DNA of 64,000 bases, from positions 883,825 through 947,824 of the forward strand of contig OY992836.1 in the NCBI GenBank assembly GCA_963921425.1, written 5' to 3'. The position numbers were made by a program, and so were the translations under genes. How positions within the stretch are numbered: the stretch's first letter is position 1; every line of letters starts with the position of its first letter. The notes beneath the pieces were generated by a model, which was not told the DNA's origin, searched no databases, and worked only from the letters and a program-made list of their open reading frames with translations. Origin of the DNA: Dryas octopetala (lineage: Eukaryota; Streptophyta; Magnoliopsida; Rosales; Rosaceae). Shown in pieces: positions 22,580-35,224 of the stretch.

Positions 22580-22698
22580 GGGGTGCAACACGAGGACTTC
22601 CCAGGAGGTCACCCATCCTAGTACCACTCTCGCCCAAGCACGCTTAACTGCGGAGTTCTGATGGGATCCGGTGCATTAGTGCTGGTATGATCGCACCC
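22580..22698 (-). rRNA. 5S rRNA: 5S rRNA gene, copy 33
   Basis: A74G with U52, in loop E next to the intermediate element. Otherwise a twin of copy 30, including its spacer. Confidence 0.95.
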
Positions 22699-23210
22699 GT
22701 AAGTTCATGCGTCGTCACCGTATATATAAATGTTTCCGCTATGCCGCGAGAGAGAAACATATAGATGGCCCGATTCTACAATAACGGGTGCGCAAGATGG
22801 AGCGCCGCGACTTCGACCGATGCCCGGAAAATTAAAGCGATAAATAAAAGTTACGTAATCGCCCAAAAATTCAAAAATACACTTAAAACGCTAATTCGGC
22901 CTAGTAAATGGCCTTATTTTCCCGAAATCCGCCTTACATCACCGCCTTTGGCTCCGTCACCCCGTCCTACGCGCGACCCCTTCGCCTCCAGGATGAAACA
23001 GAGAAACACGCGACAGCTTGGAAGCGAGAACGCAAAATGGATAGGGGTGCGCTAATTCAGCCTACTAAACGGCCTTATTTGCCCTAAATCCGCCTTACAT
23101 CATCACCGCATGTGGCTTCGTCGCCCGTCCAAATCGCACCCCCGCCGCCTCGAGGAAGAAAGAAAGAAAAAAGAAGAAGAAAGAAACAGGCGACAAACGC
23201 AAAAAGGATA

Positions 23211-23329
23211 GGGGTGCAACACGAGGACTTCCCAGGAGGTCACCCATCCTAGTACTACTCTCGCCCAAGCACGCTTAGCAGCGGAGTTCTGATGGGATCC
23301 GGTGCATTAGTGCTGGTATGATCGCACCC
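23211..23329 (-). rRNA. 5S rRNA: 5S rRNA gene, copy 34
   Basis: A50U on C52, a twin of copy 31 at 1,896 bp. Confidence 0.95.
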
Positions 23330-23842
23330 GTAAGTTCATGCGTCGTCACCGTATATATAAATGTTTCCGCTATGCCGCGAGAGAGAAACATATAGATGGC
23401 CCGATTCTGCAATAACGCGTGCGCAAGATGGAGCGCCGCGACTTCGACCGATGCCCGGAAAATTAAAGCGATAAATAAAAGTTACGTAATCGCCCAAAAA
23501 TTCAAAAATACACTTAAAACGCTAATTCGGCCTAGTAAATGGCCTTATTTTCCCGAAATCCGCCTTACATCACCGCCTTTGGCTCCGTCACCCCGTCCTA
23601 CGCGCGACCCCTTCGCCTCCAGGATGAAACAGAGAAACACGCGACAGCTTGGAAGCGAGAACGCAAAAGGGATAGGGGTGCGCTAATTCAGCCTACTAAA
23701 CGGCCTTATTTGCCCTAAATCCGCCTTACATCATCACCGCATGTGGCTTCGTCGCCCGTCCAAATCGCACCCCCGCCGCCTCGAGGAAGAAAGAAAGAAA
23801 AAAAGAAGAAGAAAGAAACAGGCGACAAACGCAAAAAGGATA

Positions 23843-23961
23843 GGGGTGCAACACGAGGACTTCCCAGGAGGTCACCCATCCTAGTACTACTCTCGCCCAA
23901 GCACGCTTAGCAGCGGAGTTCTGATGGGATCCGGTGCATTAGTGCTGGTATGATCGCACCC
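23843..23961 (-). rRNA. 5S rRNA: 5S rRNA gene, copy 35
   Basis: A50U on C52, directly next to copy 34, which suggests a single-unit duplication or conversion at the end of the three-unit block. Confidence 0.95.
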
Positions 23962-24474
23962 GTAAGTTCATGCGTCGTCACCGTATATATAAATGTTTCC
24001 GCTATGCCGCGAGAGAGAAACATATAGATGGCCCGATTCTGCAATAACGCGTGCGCAAGATGGAGCGCCGCGACTTCGACCGATGCCCGGAAAATTAAAG
24101 CGATAAATAAAAGTTACGTAATCGCCCAAAAATTCAAAAATACACTTAAAACGCTAATTCGGCCTAGTAAATGGCCTTATTTTCCCGAAATCCGCCTTAC
24201 ATCACCGCCTTTGGCTCCGTCACCCCGTCCTACGCGCGACCCCTTCGCCTCCAGGATGAAACAGAGAAACACGCGACAGCTTGGAAGCGAGAACGCAAAA
24301 GGGATAGGGGTGCGCTAATTCAGCCTACTAAACGGCCTTATTTGCCCTAAATCCGCCTTACATCATCACCGCATGTGGCTTCGTCGCCCGTCCAAATCGC
24401 ACCCCCGCCGCCTCGAGGAAGAAAGAAAGAAAAAAAGAAGAAGAAAGAAACAGGCGACAAACGCAAAAAGGATA

Positions 24475-24593
24475 GGGGTGCAACACGAGGACTTCCCAGG
24501 AGGTCACCCATCCTAGTACTACTCTCGCCCAAGCACGCTTAACTGCGGAGTTCTGATGGGATCCGGTGCATTAGTGCTGGTATGATCGCACCC
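24475..24593 (-). rRNA. 5S rRNA: 5S rRNA gene, copy 36
   Basis: Matches the U52 consensus. From the next copy on, U52 becomes rare (copies 54, 55, 75, 80, 82, 90 and 91). Confidence 0.97.
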
Positions 24594-25106
24594 GTAAGTT
24601 CATGCGTCGTCACCGTATATATAAATGTTTTCGCTATGCCGCGAGAGAGAAACATATAGATGGCCCGATTCTGCAATAACGCGTGCGCAAGATGGAGCGC
24701 CGCGACTTCGACCGATGCCCGGAAAATTAAAGCGATAAATAAAAGTTACGTAATCGCCCAAAAATTCAAAAATACACTTAAAACGCTAATTCGGCCTAGT
24801 AAATGGCCTTATTTTCCCGAAATCCGCCTTACATCACCGCCTTTGGCTCCGTCACCCCGTCCTACGCGCGACCCCTTCGCCTCCAGGATGAAACAGAGAA
24901 ACACGCGACAGCTTGGAAGCGAGAACGCAAAAGGGATAGGGGTGCGCTAATTCAGCCTACTAAACGGCCTTATTTGCCCTAAATCCGCCTTACATCATCA
25001 CCGCATGTGGCTTCGTCGCCCGTCCAAATCGCACCCCCGCCGCCTCGAGGAAGAAAGAAAGAAAAAAAAAAGAAGAAAGAAACAGGCGACAAACGCAAAA
25101 AGGACA

Positions 25107-25225
25107 GGGGTGCAACACGAGGACTTCCCAGGAGGTCACCCATCCTAGTACTACTCTCGCCCAAGCACGCTTAGCTGCGGAGTTCTGATGGGATCCGGTG
25201 CATTAGTGCTGGTATGATCGCACCC
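25107..25225 (-). rRNA. 5S rRNA: 5S rRNA gene, copy 37
   Basis: Matches the C52 consensus. The base 4 nt beyond its 3' end differs: the flank is GGACA, not GGATA. Copies 38, 39, 41, 42, 43, 46 and 49 share it. Confidence 0.97.
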
Positions 25226-25740
25226 GTAAGTTCATGCGTCGTCACCGTATATATAAATGTTTCCGCTATGCCGCGAGAGAGAAACATATAGATGGCCCGA
25301 TTCTGCAATAACGCGTGCGCAAGATGGAGCGCCGCGACTTCGACCGATGCCCGGAAAATTAAAGCGATAAATAAAAGTTACGTAATCGCCCAAAAATTCA
25401 AAAATACACTTAAAACGCTAATTCGGCCTAGTAAATGGCCTTATTTTCCCGAAATCCGCCTTACATCACCGCCTTTGGCTCCGTCACCGCGTCCTACGCG
25501 CGACCCCTTCGCCTCCAGGATGAAACAGAGAAACACGCGACAGCTTGGAAGCGAGAACGCAAAAGGGATAGGGGTGCGCTAATTCAGCCTACTAAACGGC
25601 CTTATTTGCCCTAAATCCGCCTTACATCATCACCGCATGTGGCTTCGTCGCCCGTCCAAATCGCACCCCCGCCGCCTCGAGGAAGAAAGAAAGAAAAAAA
25701 AAAAAGAAGAAAGAAACAGGCGACAAACGCAAAAAGGACA

Positions 25741-25859
25741 GGGGTGCAACACGAGGACTTCCCAGGAGGTCACCCATCCTAGTACTACTCTCGCCCAAGC
25801 ACGCTTAGCTGCGGAGTTCTGATGGGATCCGGTGCATTAGTGCTGGTATGATCGCACCC
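25741..25859 (-). rRNA. 5S rRNA: 5S rRNA gene, copy 38
   Basis: Matches the C52 consensus with the GGACA flank. The unit is 634 bp because of a longer A run, a state repeated at copy 42 (2,531 bp away). Confidence 0.97.
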
Positions 25860-26373
25860 GTAAGTTCATGCGTCGTCACCGTATATATAAATGTTTCCGC
25901 TATGCCGCGAGAGAGAAACATATAGATGGCCCGATTCTGCAATAACGCGTGCGCAAGATGGAGCGCCGCGACTTCGACCGATGCCCGGAAAATTAAAGCG
26001 ATAAATAAAAGTTACGTAATCGCCCAAAAATTCAAAAATACACTTAAAACGCTAATTCGGCCTAGTAAATGGCCTTATTTTCCCGAAATCCGCCTTACAT
26101 CACCGCCTTTGGCTCCGTCACCCCGTCCTACGCGCGACCCCTTCGCCTCCAGGATGAAACAGAGAAACACGCGACAGCTTGGAAGCGAGAACGCAAAAGG
26201 GATAGGGGTGCGCTAATTCAGCCTACTAAACGGCCTTATTTGCCCTAAATCCGCCTTACATCATCACCGCATGTGGCTTCGTCGCCCGTCCAAATCGCAC
26301 CCCCGCCGCCTCGAGGAAGAAAGAAAGAAAAAAAAAAAGAAGAAAGAAACAGGCGACAAACGCAAAAAGGACA

Positions 26374-26492
26374 GGGGTGCAACACGAGGACTTCCCAGGA
26401 GGTCACCCATCCTAGTACTACTCTCGCCCAAGCACGCTTAGCTGCGGAGTTCTGATGGGATCCGGTGCATTAGTGCTGGTATGATCGCACCC
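26374..26492 (-). rRNA. 5S rRNA: 5S rRNA gene, copy 39
   Basis: Matches the C52 consensus with the GGACA flank. Upstream, TATATATA is intact but is followed by AAATC instead of AAATG on the plus strand. Confidence 0.97.
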
Positions 26493-27005
26493 GTAAGTTC
26501 ATGCGTCGTCACCGTATATATAAATCTTTCCGCTATGCCGCGAGAGAGAAACATATAGATGGCCCGATTCTGCAATAACGCGTGCGCAAGATGGAGCGCC
26601 GCGACTTCGACCGATGCCCGGAAAATTAAAGCGATAAATAAAAGTTACGTAATCGCCCAAAAATTCAAAAATACACTTAAAACGCTAATTCGGCCTAGTA
26701 AATGGCCTTATTTTCCCGAAATCCGCCTTACATCACCGCCTTTGGCTCCGTCACCCCGTCCTACGCGCGACCCCTTCGCCTCCAGGATGAAACAGAGAAA
26801 CACGCGACAGCTTGGAAGCGAGAACGCAAAAGGGATAGGGGTGCGCTAATTCAGCCTACTAAACGGCCTTATTTGCCCTAAATCCGCCTTACATCATCAC
26901 CGCATGTGGCTTCGTCGCCCGTCCAAATCGCACCCCCGCCGCCTCGAGGAAGAAAGAAAGAAAAAAAGAAGAAGAAAGAAACAGGCGACAAACGCAAAAA
27001 GGATA

Positions 27006-27124
27006 GGGGTGCAACACGAGGACTTCCCAGGAGGTCACCCATCCTAGTACTACTCTCGCCCAAGCACGCTTAGCTGCGGAGTTCTGATGGGATCCGGTGC
27101 ATTAGTGCTGGTATGATCGCACCC
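27006..27124 (-). rRNA. 5S rRNA: 5S rRNA gene, copy 40
   Basis: Matches the C52 consensus with the ordinary GGATA flank. The spacer on its right carries GCCCGTAAAATT, also found at copies 44 and 47. Confidence 0.97.
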
Positions 27125-27637
27125 GTAAGTTCATGCGTCGTCACCGTATATATAAATGTTTCCGCTATGCCGCGAGAGAGAAACATATAGATGGCCCGAT
27201 TCTGCAATAACGCGTGCGCAAGATGGAGCGCCGCGACTTCGACCGATGCCCGTAAAATTAAAGCGATAAATAAAAGTTACGTAATCGCCCAAAAATTCAA
27301 AAATACACTTAAAACGCTAATTCGGCCTAGTAAATGGCCTTATTTTCCCGAAATCCGCCTTACATCACCGCCTTTGGCTCCGTCACCCCGTCCTACGCGC
27401 GACCCCTTCGCCTCCAGGATGAAACAGAGAAACACGCGACAGCTTGGAAGCGAGAACGCAAAAGGGATAGGGGTGCGCTAATTCAGCCTACTAAACGGCC
27501 TTATTTGCCCTAAATCCGCCTTACATCATCACCGCATGTGGCTTCGTCGCCCGTCCAAATCGCACCCCCGCCGCCTCGAGGAAGAAAGAAAGAAAAAAAA
27601 AAGAAGAAAGAAACAGGCGACAAACGCAAAAAGGACA

Positions 27638-27756
27638 GGGGTGCAACACGAGGACTTCCCAGGAGGTCACCCATCCTAGTACTACTCTCGCCCAAGCACG
27701 CTTAGCTGCGGAGTTCTGATGGGATCCGGTGCATTAGTGCTGGTATGATCGCACCC
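27638..27756 (-). rRNA. 5S rRNA: 5S rRNA gene, copy 41
   Basis: Matches the C52 consensus; GGACA flank. Fourth unit of the block that corresponds to copies 42-45. Confidence 0.97.
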
Positions 27757-28271
27757 GTAAGTTCATGCGTCGTCACCGTATATATAAATGTTTCCGCTAT
27801 GCCGCGAGAGAGAAACATATAGATGGCCCGATTCTGCAATAACGCGTGCGCAAGATGGAGCGCCGCGACTTCGACCGATGCCCGGAAAATTAAAGCGATA
27901 AATAAAAGTTACGTAATCGCCCAAAAATTCAAAAATACACTTAAAACGCTAATTCGGCCTAGTAAATGGCCTTATTTTCCCGAAATCCGCCTTACATCAC
28001 CGCCTTTGGCTCCGTCACCCCGTCCTACGCGCGACCCCTTCGCCTCCAGGATGAAACAGAGAAACACGCGACAGCTTGGAAGCGAGAACGCAAAAGGGAT
28101 AGGGGTGCGCTAATTCAGCCTACTAAACGGCCTTATTTGCCCTAAATCCGCCTTACATCATCACCGCATGTGGCTTCGTCGCCCGTCCAAATCGCACCCC
28201 CGCCGCCTCGAGGAAGAAAGAAAGAAAAAAAAAAAAGAAGAAAGAAACAGGCGACAAACGCAAAAAGGACA

Positions 28272-28390
28272 GGGGTGCAACACGAGGACTTCCCAGGAGG
28301 TCACCCATCCTAGTACTACTCTCGCCCAAGCACGCTTAGCTGCGGAGTTCTGATGGGATCCGGTGCATTAGTGCTGGTATGATCGCACCC
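28272..28390 (-). rRNA. 5S rRNA: 5S rRNA gene, copy 42
   Basis: Matches the C52 consensus; GGACA flank and a 634-bp unit, as at copy 38. The spacer on its right has CACCCCATCC (a CpG change) shared with copy 45. Confidence 0.97.
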
Positions 28391-28904
28391 GTAAGTTCAT
28401 GCGTCGTCACCGTATATATAAATGTTTCCGCTATGCCGCGAGAGAGAAACATATAGATGGCCCGATTCTGCAATAACGCGTGCGCAAGATGGAGCGCCGC
28501 GACTTCGACCGATGCCCGGAAAATTAAAGCGATAAATAAAAGTTATGTAATCGCCCAAAAATTCAAAAATACACTTAAAACGCTAATTCGGCCTAGTAAA
28601 TGGCCTTATTTTCCCGAAATCCGCCTTACATCACCGCCTTTGGCTCCGTCACCCCATCCTACGCGCGACCCCTTCGCCTCCAGGATGAAACAGAGAAACA
28701 CGCGACAGCTTGGAAGCGAGAACGCAAAAGGGATAGGGGTGCGCTAATTCAGCCTACTAAACGGCCTTATTTGCCCTAAATCCGCCTTACATCATCACCG
28801 CATGTGGCTTCGTCGCCCGTCCAAATCGCACCCCCGCCGCCTCGAGGAAGAAAGAAAGAAAAAAAAAAAGAAGAAAGAAACAGGCGACAAACGCAAAAAG
28901 GACA

Positions 28905-29023
28905 GGGGTGCAACACGAGGACTTCCCAGGAGGTCACCCATCCTAGTACTACTCTCGCCCAAGCACGCTTAGCTGCGGAGTTCTGATGGGATCCGGTGCA
29001 TTAGTGCTGGTATGATCGCACCC
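28905..29023 (-). rRNA. 5S rRNA: 5S rRNA gene, copy 43
   Basis: Matches the C52 consensus; GGACA flank. First unit of the three-unit repeat 43-45/46-48. Confidence 0.97.
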
Positions 29024-29536
29024 GTAAGTTCATGCGTCGTCACCGTATATATAAATGTTTCCGCTATGCCGCGAGAGAGAAACATATAGATGGCCCGATT
29101 CTGCAATAACGCGTGCGCAAGATGGAGCGCCGCGACTTCGACCGATGCCCGGAAAATTAAAGCGATAAATAAAAGTTACGTAATCGCCCAAAAATTCAAA
29201 AATACACTTAAAACGCTAATTCGGCCTAGTAAATGGCCTTATTTTCCCGAAATCCGCCTTACATCACCGCCTTTGGCTCCGTCACCCCGTCCTACGCGCG
29301 ACCCCTTCGCCTCCAGGATGAAACAGAGAAACACGCGACAGCTTGGAAGCGAGAACGCAAAAGGGATAGGGGTGCGCTAATTCAGCCTACTAAACGGCCT
29401 TATTTGCCCTAAATCCGCCTTACATCATCACCGCATGTGGCTTCGTCGCCCGTCCAAATCGCACCCCCGCCGCCTCGAGGAAGAAAGAAAGAAAAAAAGA
29501 AGAAGAAAGAAACAGGCGACAAACGCAAAAAGGATA

Positions 29537-29655
29537 GGGGTGCAACACGAGGACTTCCCAGGAGGTCACCCATCCTAGTACTACTCTCGCCCAAGCACGC
29601 TTAGCTGCGGAGTTCTGATGGGATCCGGTGCATTAGTGCTGGTATGATCGCACCC
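29537..29655 (-). rRNA. 5S rRNA: 5S rRNA gene, copy 44
   Basis: Matches the C52 consensus. It carries the GCCCGTAAAATT spacer marker on its right, 1,897 bp from the same marker at copy 47. Confidence 0.97.
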
Positions 29656-30168
29656 GTAAGTTCATGCGTCGTCACCGTATATATAAATGTTTCCGCTATG
29701 CCGCGAGAGAGAAACATATAGATGGCCCGATTCTGCAATAACGCGTGCGCAAGATGGAGCGCCGCGACTTCGACCGATGCCCGTAAAATTAAAGCGATAA
29801 ATAAAAGTTACGTAATCGCCCAAAAATTCAAAAATACACTTAAAACGCTAATTCGGCCTAGTAAATGGCCTTATTTTCCCGAAATCCGCCTTACATCACC
29901 GCCTTTGGCTCCGTCACCCCGTCCTACGCGCGACCCCTTCGCCTCCAGGATGAAACAGAGAAACACGCGACAGCTTGGAAGCGAGAACGCAAAAGGGATA
30001 GGGGTGCGCTAATTCAGCCTACTAAACGGCCTTATTTGCCCTAAATCCGCCTTACATCATCACCGCATGTGGCTTCGTCGCCCGTCCAAATCGCACCCCC
30101 GCCGCCTCGAGGAAGAAAGAAAGAAAAAAAGAAGAAGAAAGAAACAGGCGACAAACGCAAAAAGGATA

Positions 30169-30287
30169 GGGGTGCAACACGAGGACTTCCCAGGAGGTCA
30201 CCCATCCTAGTACTACTCTCGCCCAAGCACGCTTAGCTGCGGAGTTCTGATGGGATCCGGTGCATTAGTGCTGGTATGATCGCACCT
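30169..30287 (-). rRNA. 5S rRNA: 5S rRNA gene, copy 45
   Basis: G1A on C52, so the RNA would start with A. The change is of the CpG type (CCCG to CCTG on the plus strand). Shared with copy 48. Confidence 0.95.
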
Positions 30288-30801
30288 GTAAGTTCATGCG
30301 TCGTCACCGTATATATAAATGTTTCCGCTATGCCGCGAGAGAGAAACATATAGATGGCCCGATTCTGCAATAACGCGTGCGCAAGATGGAGCGCCGCGAC
30401 TTCGACCGATGCCCGGAAAATTAAAGCGATAAATAAAAGTTACGTAATCGCCCAAAAATTCAAAAATACACTTAAAACGCTAATTCGGCCTAGTAAATGG
30501 CCTTATTTTCCCGAAATCCGCCTTACATCACCGCCTTTGGCTCCGTCACCCCATCCTACGCGCGACCCCTTCGCCTCCAGGATGAAACAGAGAAACACGC
30601 GACAGCTTGGAAGCGAGAACGCAAAAGGGATAGGGGTGCGCTAATTCAGCCTACTAAACGGCCTTATTTGCCCTAAATCCGCCTTACATCATCACCGCAT
30701 GTGGCTTCGTCGCCCGTCCAAATCGCACCCCCGCCGCCTCGAGGAAGAAAGAAAGAAAAAAAAAAAGAAGAAAGAAACAGGCGACAAACGCAAAAAGGAC
30801 A

Positions 30802-30920
30802 GGGGTGCAACACGAGGACTTCCCAGGAGGTCACCCATCCTAGTACTACTCTCGCCCAAGCACGCTTAGCTGCGGAGTTCTGATGGGATCCGGTGCATTA
30901 GTGCTGGTATGATCGCACCC
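30802..30920 (-). rRNA. 5S rRNA: 5S rRNA gene, copy 46
   Basis: Matches the C52 consensus; GGACA flank; counterpart of copy 43. Confidence 0.97.
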
Positions 30921-31433
30921 GTAAGTTCATGCGTCGTCACCGTATATATAAATGTTTCCGCTATGCCGCGAGAGAGAAACATATAGATGGCCCGATTCTG
31001 CAATAACGCGTGCGCAAGATGGAGCGCCGCGACTTCGACCGATGCCCGGAAAATTAAAGCGATAAATAAAAGTTACGTAATCGCCCAAAAATTCAAAAAT
31101 ACACTTAAAACGCTAATTCGGCCTAGTAAATGGCCTTATTTTCCCGAAATCCGCCTTACATCACCGCCTTTGGCTCCGTCACCCCGTCCTACGCGCGACC
31201 CCTTCGCCTCCAGGATGAAACAGAGAAACACGCGACAGCTTGGAAGCGAGAACGCAAAAGGGATAGGGGTGCGCTAATTCAGCCTACTAAACGGCCTTAT
31301 TTGCCCTAAATCCGCCTTACATCATCACCGCATGTGGCTTCGTCGCCCGTCCAAATCGCACCCCCGCCGCCTCGAGGAAGAAAGAAAGAAAAAAAGAAGA
31401 AGAAAGAAACAGGCGACAAACGCAAAAAGGATA

Positions 31434-31552
31434 GGGGTGCAACACGAGGACTTCCCAGGAGGTCACCCATCCTAGTACTACTCTCGCCCAAGCACGCTTA
31501 GCTGCGGAGTTCTGATGGGATCCGGTGCATTAGTGCTGGTATGATCGCACCC
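31434..31552 (-). rRNA. 5S rRNA: 5S rRNA gene, copy 47
   Basis: Matches the C52 consensus; counterpart of copy 44 with the same spacer marker. Confidence 0.97.
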
Positions 31553-32065
31553 GTAAGTTCATGCGTCGTCACCGTATATATAAATGTTTCCGCTATGCCG
31601 CGAGAGAGAAACATATAGATGGCCCGATTCTGCAATAACGCGTGCGCAAGATGGAGCGCCGCGACTTCGACCGATGCCCGTAAAATTAAAGCGATAAATA
31701 AAAGTTACGTAATCGCCCAAAAATTCAAAAATACACTTAAAACGCTAATTCGGCCTAGTAAATGGCCTTATTTTCCCGAAATCCGCCTTACATCACCGCC
31801 TTTGGCTCCGTCACCCCGTCCTACGCGCGACCCCTTCGCCTCCAGGATGAAACAGAGAAACACGCGACAGCTTGGAAGCGAGAACGCAAAAGGGATAGGG
31901 GTGCGCTAATTCAGCCTACTAAACGGCCTTATTTGCCCTAAATCCGCCTTACATCATCACCGCATGTGGCTTCGTCGCCCGTCCAAATCGCACCCCCGCC
32001 GCCTCGAGGAAGAAAGAAAGAAAAAAAGAAGAAGAAAGAAACAGGCGACAAACGCAAAAAGGATA

Positions 32066-32184
32066 GGGGTGCAACACGAGGACTTCCCAGGAGGTCACCC
32101 ATCCTAGTACTACTCTCGCCCAAGCACGCTTAGCTGCGGAGTTCTGATGGGATCCGGTGCATTAGTGCTGGTATGATCGCACCT
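32066..32184 (-). rRNA. 5S rRNA: 5S rRNA gene, copy 48
   Basis: G1A on C52; counterpart of copy 45. The spacer on its right lacks the CACCCCATCC change seen at copy 45 and has a private GGCACC. Confidence 0.95.
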
Positions 32185-32697
32185 GTAAGTTCATGCGTCG
32201 TCACCGTATATATAAATGTTTCCGCTATGCCGCGAGAGAGAAACATATAGATGGCCCGATTCTGCAATAACGCGTGCGCAAGATGGAGCGCCGCGACTTC
32301 GACCGATGCCCGGAAAATTAAAGCGATAAATAAAAGTTACGTAATCGCCCAAAAATTCAAAAATACACTTAAAACGCTAATTCGGCCTAGTAAATGGCCT
32401 TATTTTCCCGAAATCCGCCTTACATCACCGCCTTTGGCACCGTCACCCCGTCCTACGCGCGACCCCTTCGCCTCCAGGATGAAACAGAGAAACACGCGAC
32501 AGCTTGGAAGCGAGAACGCAAAAGGGATAGGGGTGCGCTAATTCAGCCTACTAAACGGCCTTATTTGCCCTAAATCCGCCTTACATCATCACCGCATGTG
32601 GCTTCGTCGCCCGTCCAAATCGCACCCCCGCCGCCTCGAGGAAGAAAGAAAGAAAAAAAAAAGAAGAAAGAAACAGGCGACAAACGCAAAAAGGACA

Positions 32698-32816
32698 GGG
32701 GTGCAACACGAGGACTTCCCAGGAGGTCACCCATCCTAGTACTACTCTCGCCCAAGCACGCTTAGCTGCGGAGTTCTGATGGGATCCGGTGCATTAGTGC
32801 TGGTATGATCGCACCC
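32698..32816 (-). rRNA. 5S rRNA: 5S rRNA gene, copy 49
   Basis: Matches the C52 consensus; last copy with the GGACA flank. The spacer on its right has several private changes (GATGCTTGG, ATCACCC, TTTTCTCG). Confidence 0.97.
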
Positions 32817-33329
32817 GTAAGTTCATGCGTCGTCACCGTATATATAAATGTTTCCGCTATGCCGCGAGAGAGAAACATATAGATGGCCCGATTCTGCAAT
32901 AACGCGTGCGCAAGATGGAGCGCCGCGACTTCGACCGATGCTTGGAAAATTAAAGCGATAAATAAAAGTTACGTAATCACCCAAAAATTCAAAAATACAC
33001 TTAAAACGCTAATTCGGCCTAGTAAATGGCCTTATTTTCTCGAAATCCGCCTTACATCACCGCCTTTGGCTCCGTCACCCCGTCCTACGCGCGACCCCTT
33101 CGCCTCCAGGATGAAACAGAGAAACACGCGACAGCTTGGAAGCGAGAACGCAAAAGGGATAGGGGTGCGCTAATTCAGCCTACTAAACGGCCTTATTTGC
33201 CCTAAATCCGCCTTACATCATCACCGCATGTGGCTTCGTCGCCCGTCCAAATCGCACCCCCGCCGCCTCGAGGAAGAAAGAAAGAAAAAAAGAAGAAGAA
33301 AGAAACAGGCGACAAACGCAAAAAGGATA

Positions 33330-33448
33330 GGGGTGCAACACGTGGACTTCCCAGGAGGTCACCCATCCTAGTACTACTCTCGCCCAAGCACGCTTAGCTG
33401 CGGAGTTCTGATGGGATCCGGTGCATTAGTGCTGGTATGATCGCACCC
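33330..33448 (-). rRNA. 5S rRNA: 5S rRNA gene, copy 50
   Basis: One change, U106A, in the strand between helix IV and helix I. C52. Confidence 0.96.
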
Positions 33449-33961
33449 GTAAGTTCATGCGTCGTCACCGTATATATAAATGTTTCCGCTATGCCGCGAG
33501 AGAGAAACATATAGATGGCCCGATTCTGCAATAACGCGTGCGCAAGATGGAGCGCCGCGACTTCGACCGATGCCCGGAAAATTAAAGCGATAAATAAAAG
33601 TTACGTAATCGCCCAAAAATTCAAAAATACACTTAAAACGCTAATTCGGCCTAGTAAATGGCCTTATTTTCCCGAAATCCGCCTTACATCACCGCCTTTG
33701 GCTCCGTCACCCCGTCCTACGCGCGACCCCTTCGCCTCCAGGATGAAACAGAGAAACACGCGACAGCTTGGAAGCGAGAACGCAAAAGGGATAGGGGTGC
33801 GCTAATTCAGCCTACTAAACGGCCTTATTTGCCCTAAATCCGCCTTACATCATCACCGCATGTGGCTTCGTCGCCCGTCCAAATCGCACCCCCGCCGCCT
33901 CGAGGAAGAAAGAAAGAAAAAAAGAAGAAGAAAGAAACAGGCGACAAACGCAAAAAGGATA

Positions 33962-34080
33962 GGGGTGCAACACGAGGACTTCCCAGGAGGTCACCCATCC
34001 TAGTACTACTCTCGCCCAAGCACGCTTAGCTGCGGAGTTCTGATGGGATCCGGTGCATTAGTGCTGGTATGATCGCACCC
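33962..34080 (-). rRNA. 5S rRNA: 5S rRNA gene, copy 51
   Basis: Matches the C52 consensus; standard flanks and a 632-bp unit. Confidence 0.97.
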
Positions 34081-34593
34081 GTAAGTTCATGCGTCGTCAC
34101 CGTATATATAAATGTTTCCGCTATGCCGCGAGAGAGAAACATATAGATGGCCCGATTCTGCAATAACGCGTGCGCAAGATGGAGCGCCGCGACTTCGACC
34201 GATGCCCGGAAAATTAAAGCGATAAATAAAAGTTACGTAATCGCCCAAAAATTCAAAAATACACTTAAAACGCTAATTCGGCCTAGTAAATGGCCTTATT
34301 TTCCCGAAATCCGCCTTACATCACCGCCTTTGGCTCCGTCACCCCGTCCTACGCGCGACCCCTTCGCCTCCAGGATGAAACAGCGAAACACGCGACAGCT
34401 TGGAAGCGAGAACGCAAAAGGGATAGGGGTGCGCTAATTCAGCCTACTAAACGGCCTTATTTGCCCTAAATCCGCCTTACATCATCACCGCATGTGGCTT
34501 CGTCGCTCGTCCAAATCGCACCCCCGCCGCCTCGAGGAAGAAAGAAAGAAAAAAAGAAGAAGAAAGAAACAGGCGACAAACGCAAAAAGGATA

Positions 34594-34712
34594 GGGGTGC
34601 AACACGAGGACTTCCCAGGAGGTCACCCATCCTAGTACTACTCTCGCCCAAGCACGCTTAGCTGCGGAGTTCTGATGGGATCCGGTGCATTAGTGCTGGT
34701 ATGATCGCACCC
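34594..34712 (-). rRNA. 5S rRNA: 5S rRNA gene, copy 52
   Basis: Matches the C52 consensus. The spacer on its left has a private CGCTCGTCC variant in subrepeat B. Confidence 0.97.
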
Positions 34713-35224
34713 GTAAGTTCATGCGTCGTCACCGTATATATAAATGTTTCCGCTATGCCGCGAGAGAGAAACATATAGATGGCCCGATTCTGCAATAACG
34801 CGTGCGCAAGATGGAGCGCCGCGACTTCGACCGATGCCCGGAAAATTAAAGCGATAAATAAAAGTTACGTAATCGCCCAAAAATTCAAAAATACACTTAA
34901 AACGCTAATTCGGCCTAGTAAATGGCCTTATTTTCCCGAAATCCGCCTTACATCACCGCCTTTGGCTCCGTCACCCCGTCCTACGCGCGACCCCTTCGCC
35001 TCCAGGATGAAACAGAGAAACACGCGACAGCTTGGAAGCGAGAACGCAAAAGGGATAGGGGTGCGCTAATTCAGCCTACTAAACGGCCTTATTTGCCCTA
35101 AATCCGCCTTACATCATCACCGCATGTGGCTTCGTCGCCCGTCCAAATCGCACCCCCGCCGCCTCGAGGAAGAAAGAAAGAAAAAAAAAGAAGAAAGAAA
35201 CAGGCGACAAACGCAAAAAGGATT

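Larger units (their letters stand above)
18156..23842. repeat. Higher-order repeat of three 5S units, three times (1,896 bp)
   Basis: Copies 26-28, 29-31 and 32-34 repeat the order loop D variant, standard U52-type gene, C52 gene. Spacer markers recur in step (AAAACACTAA; TCAACGCATG and CCTCCGCAGC in the second and third blocks). Blocks two and three are almost identical and share A50U, so they are the youngest pair. Confidence 0.9.
25741..32697. repeat. Nested four-unit and three-unit higher-order repeats
   Basis: Copies 38-41 correspond to 42-45 at about 2,531 bp (long A run at 38 and 42, GCCCGTAAAATT at 40 and 44). Copies 43-45 correspond to 46-48 at 1,897 bp (GGACA flank, GCCCGTAAAATT, G1A in order). 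The two periods overlap, so at least two separate exchanges took place. Confidence 0.82.

Noticed and set aside
28168-28353. Lys/Arg-rich plus-strand frames of about 60 codons through the purine tract
   Set aside because: Low-complexity translation of GAAGAAAGAAAG sequence, present only where tract length keeps the frame open.
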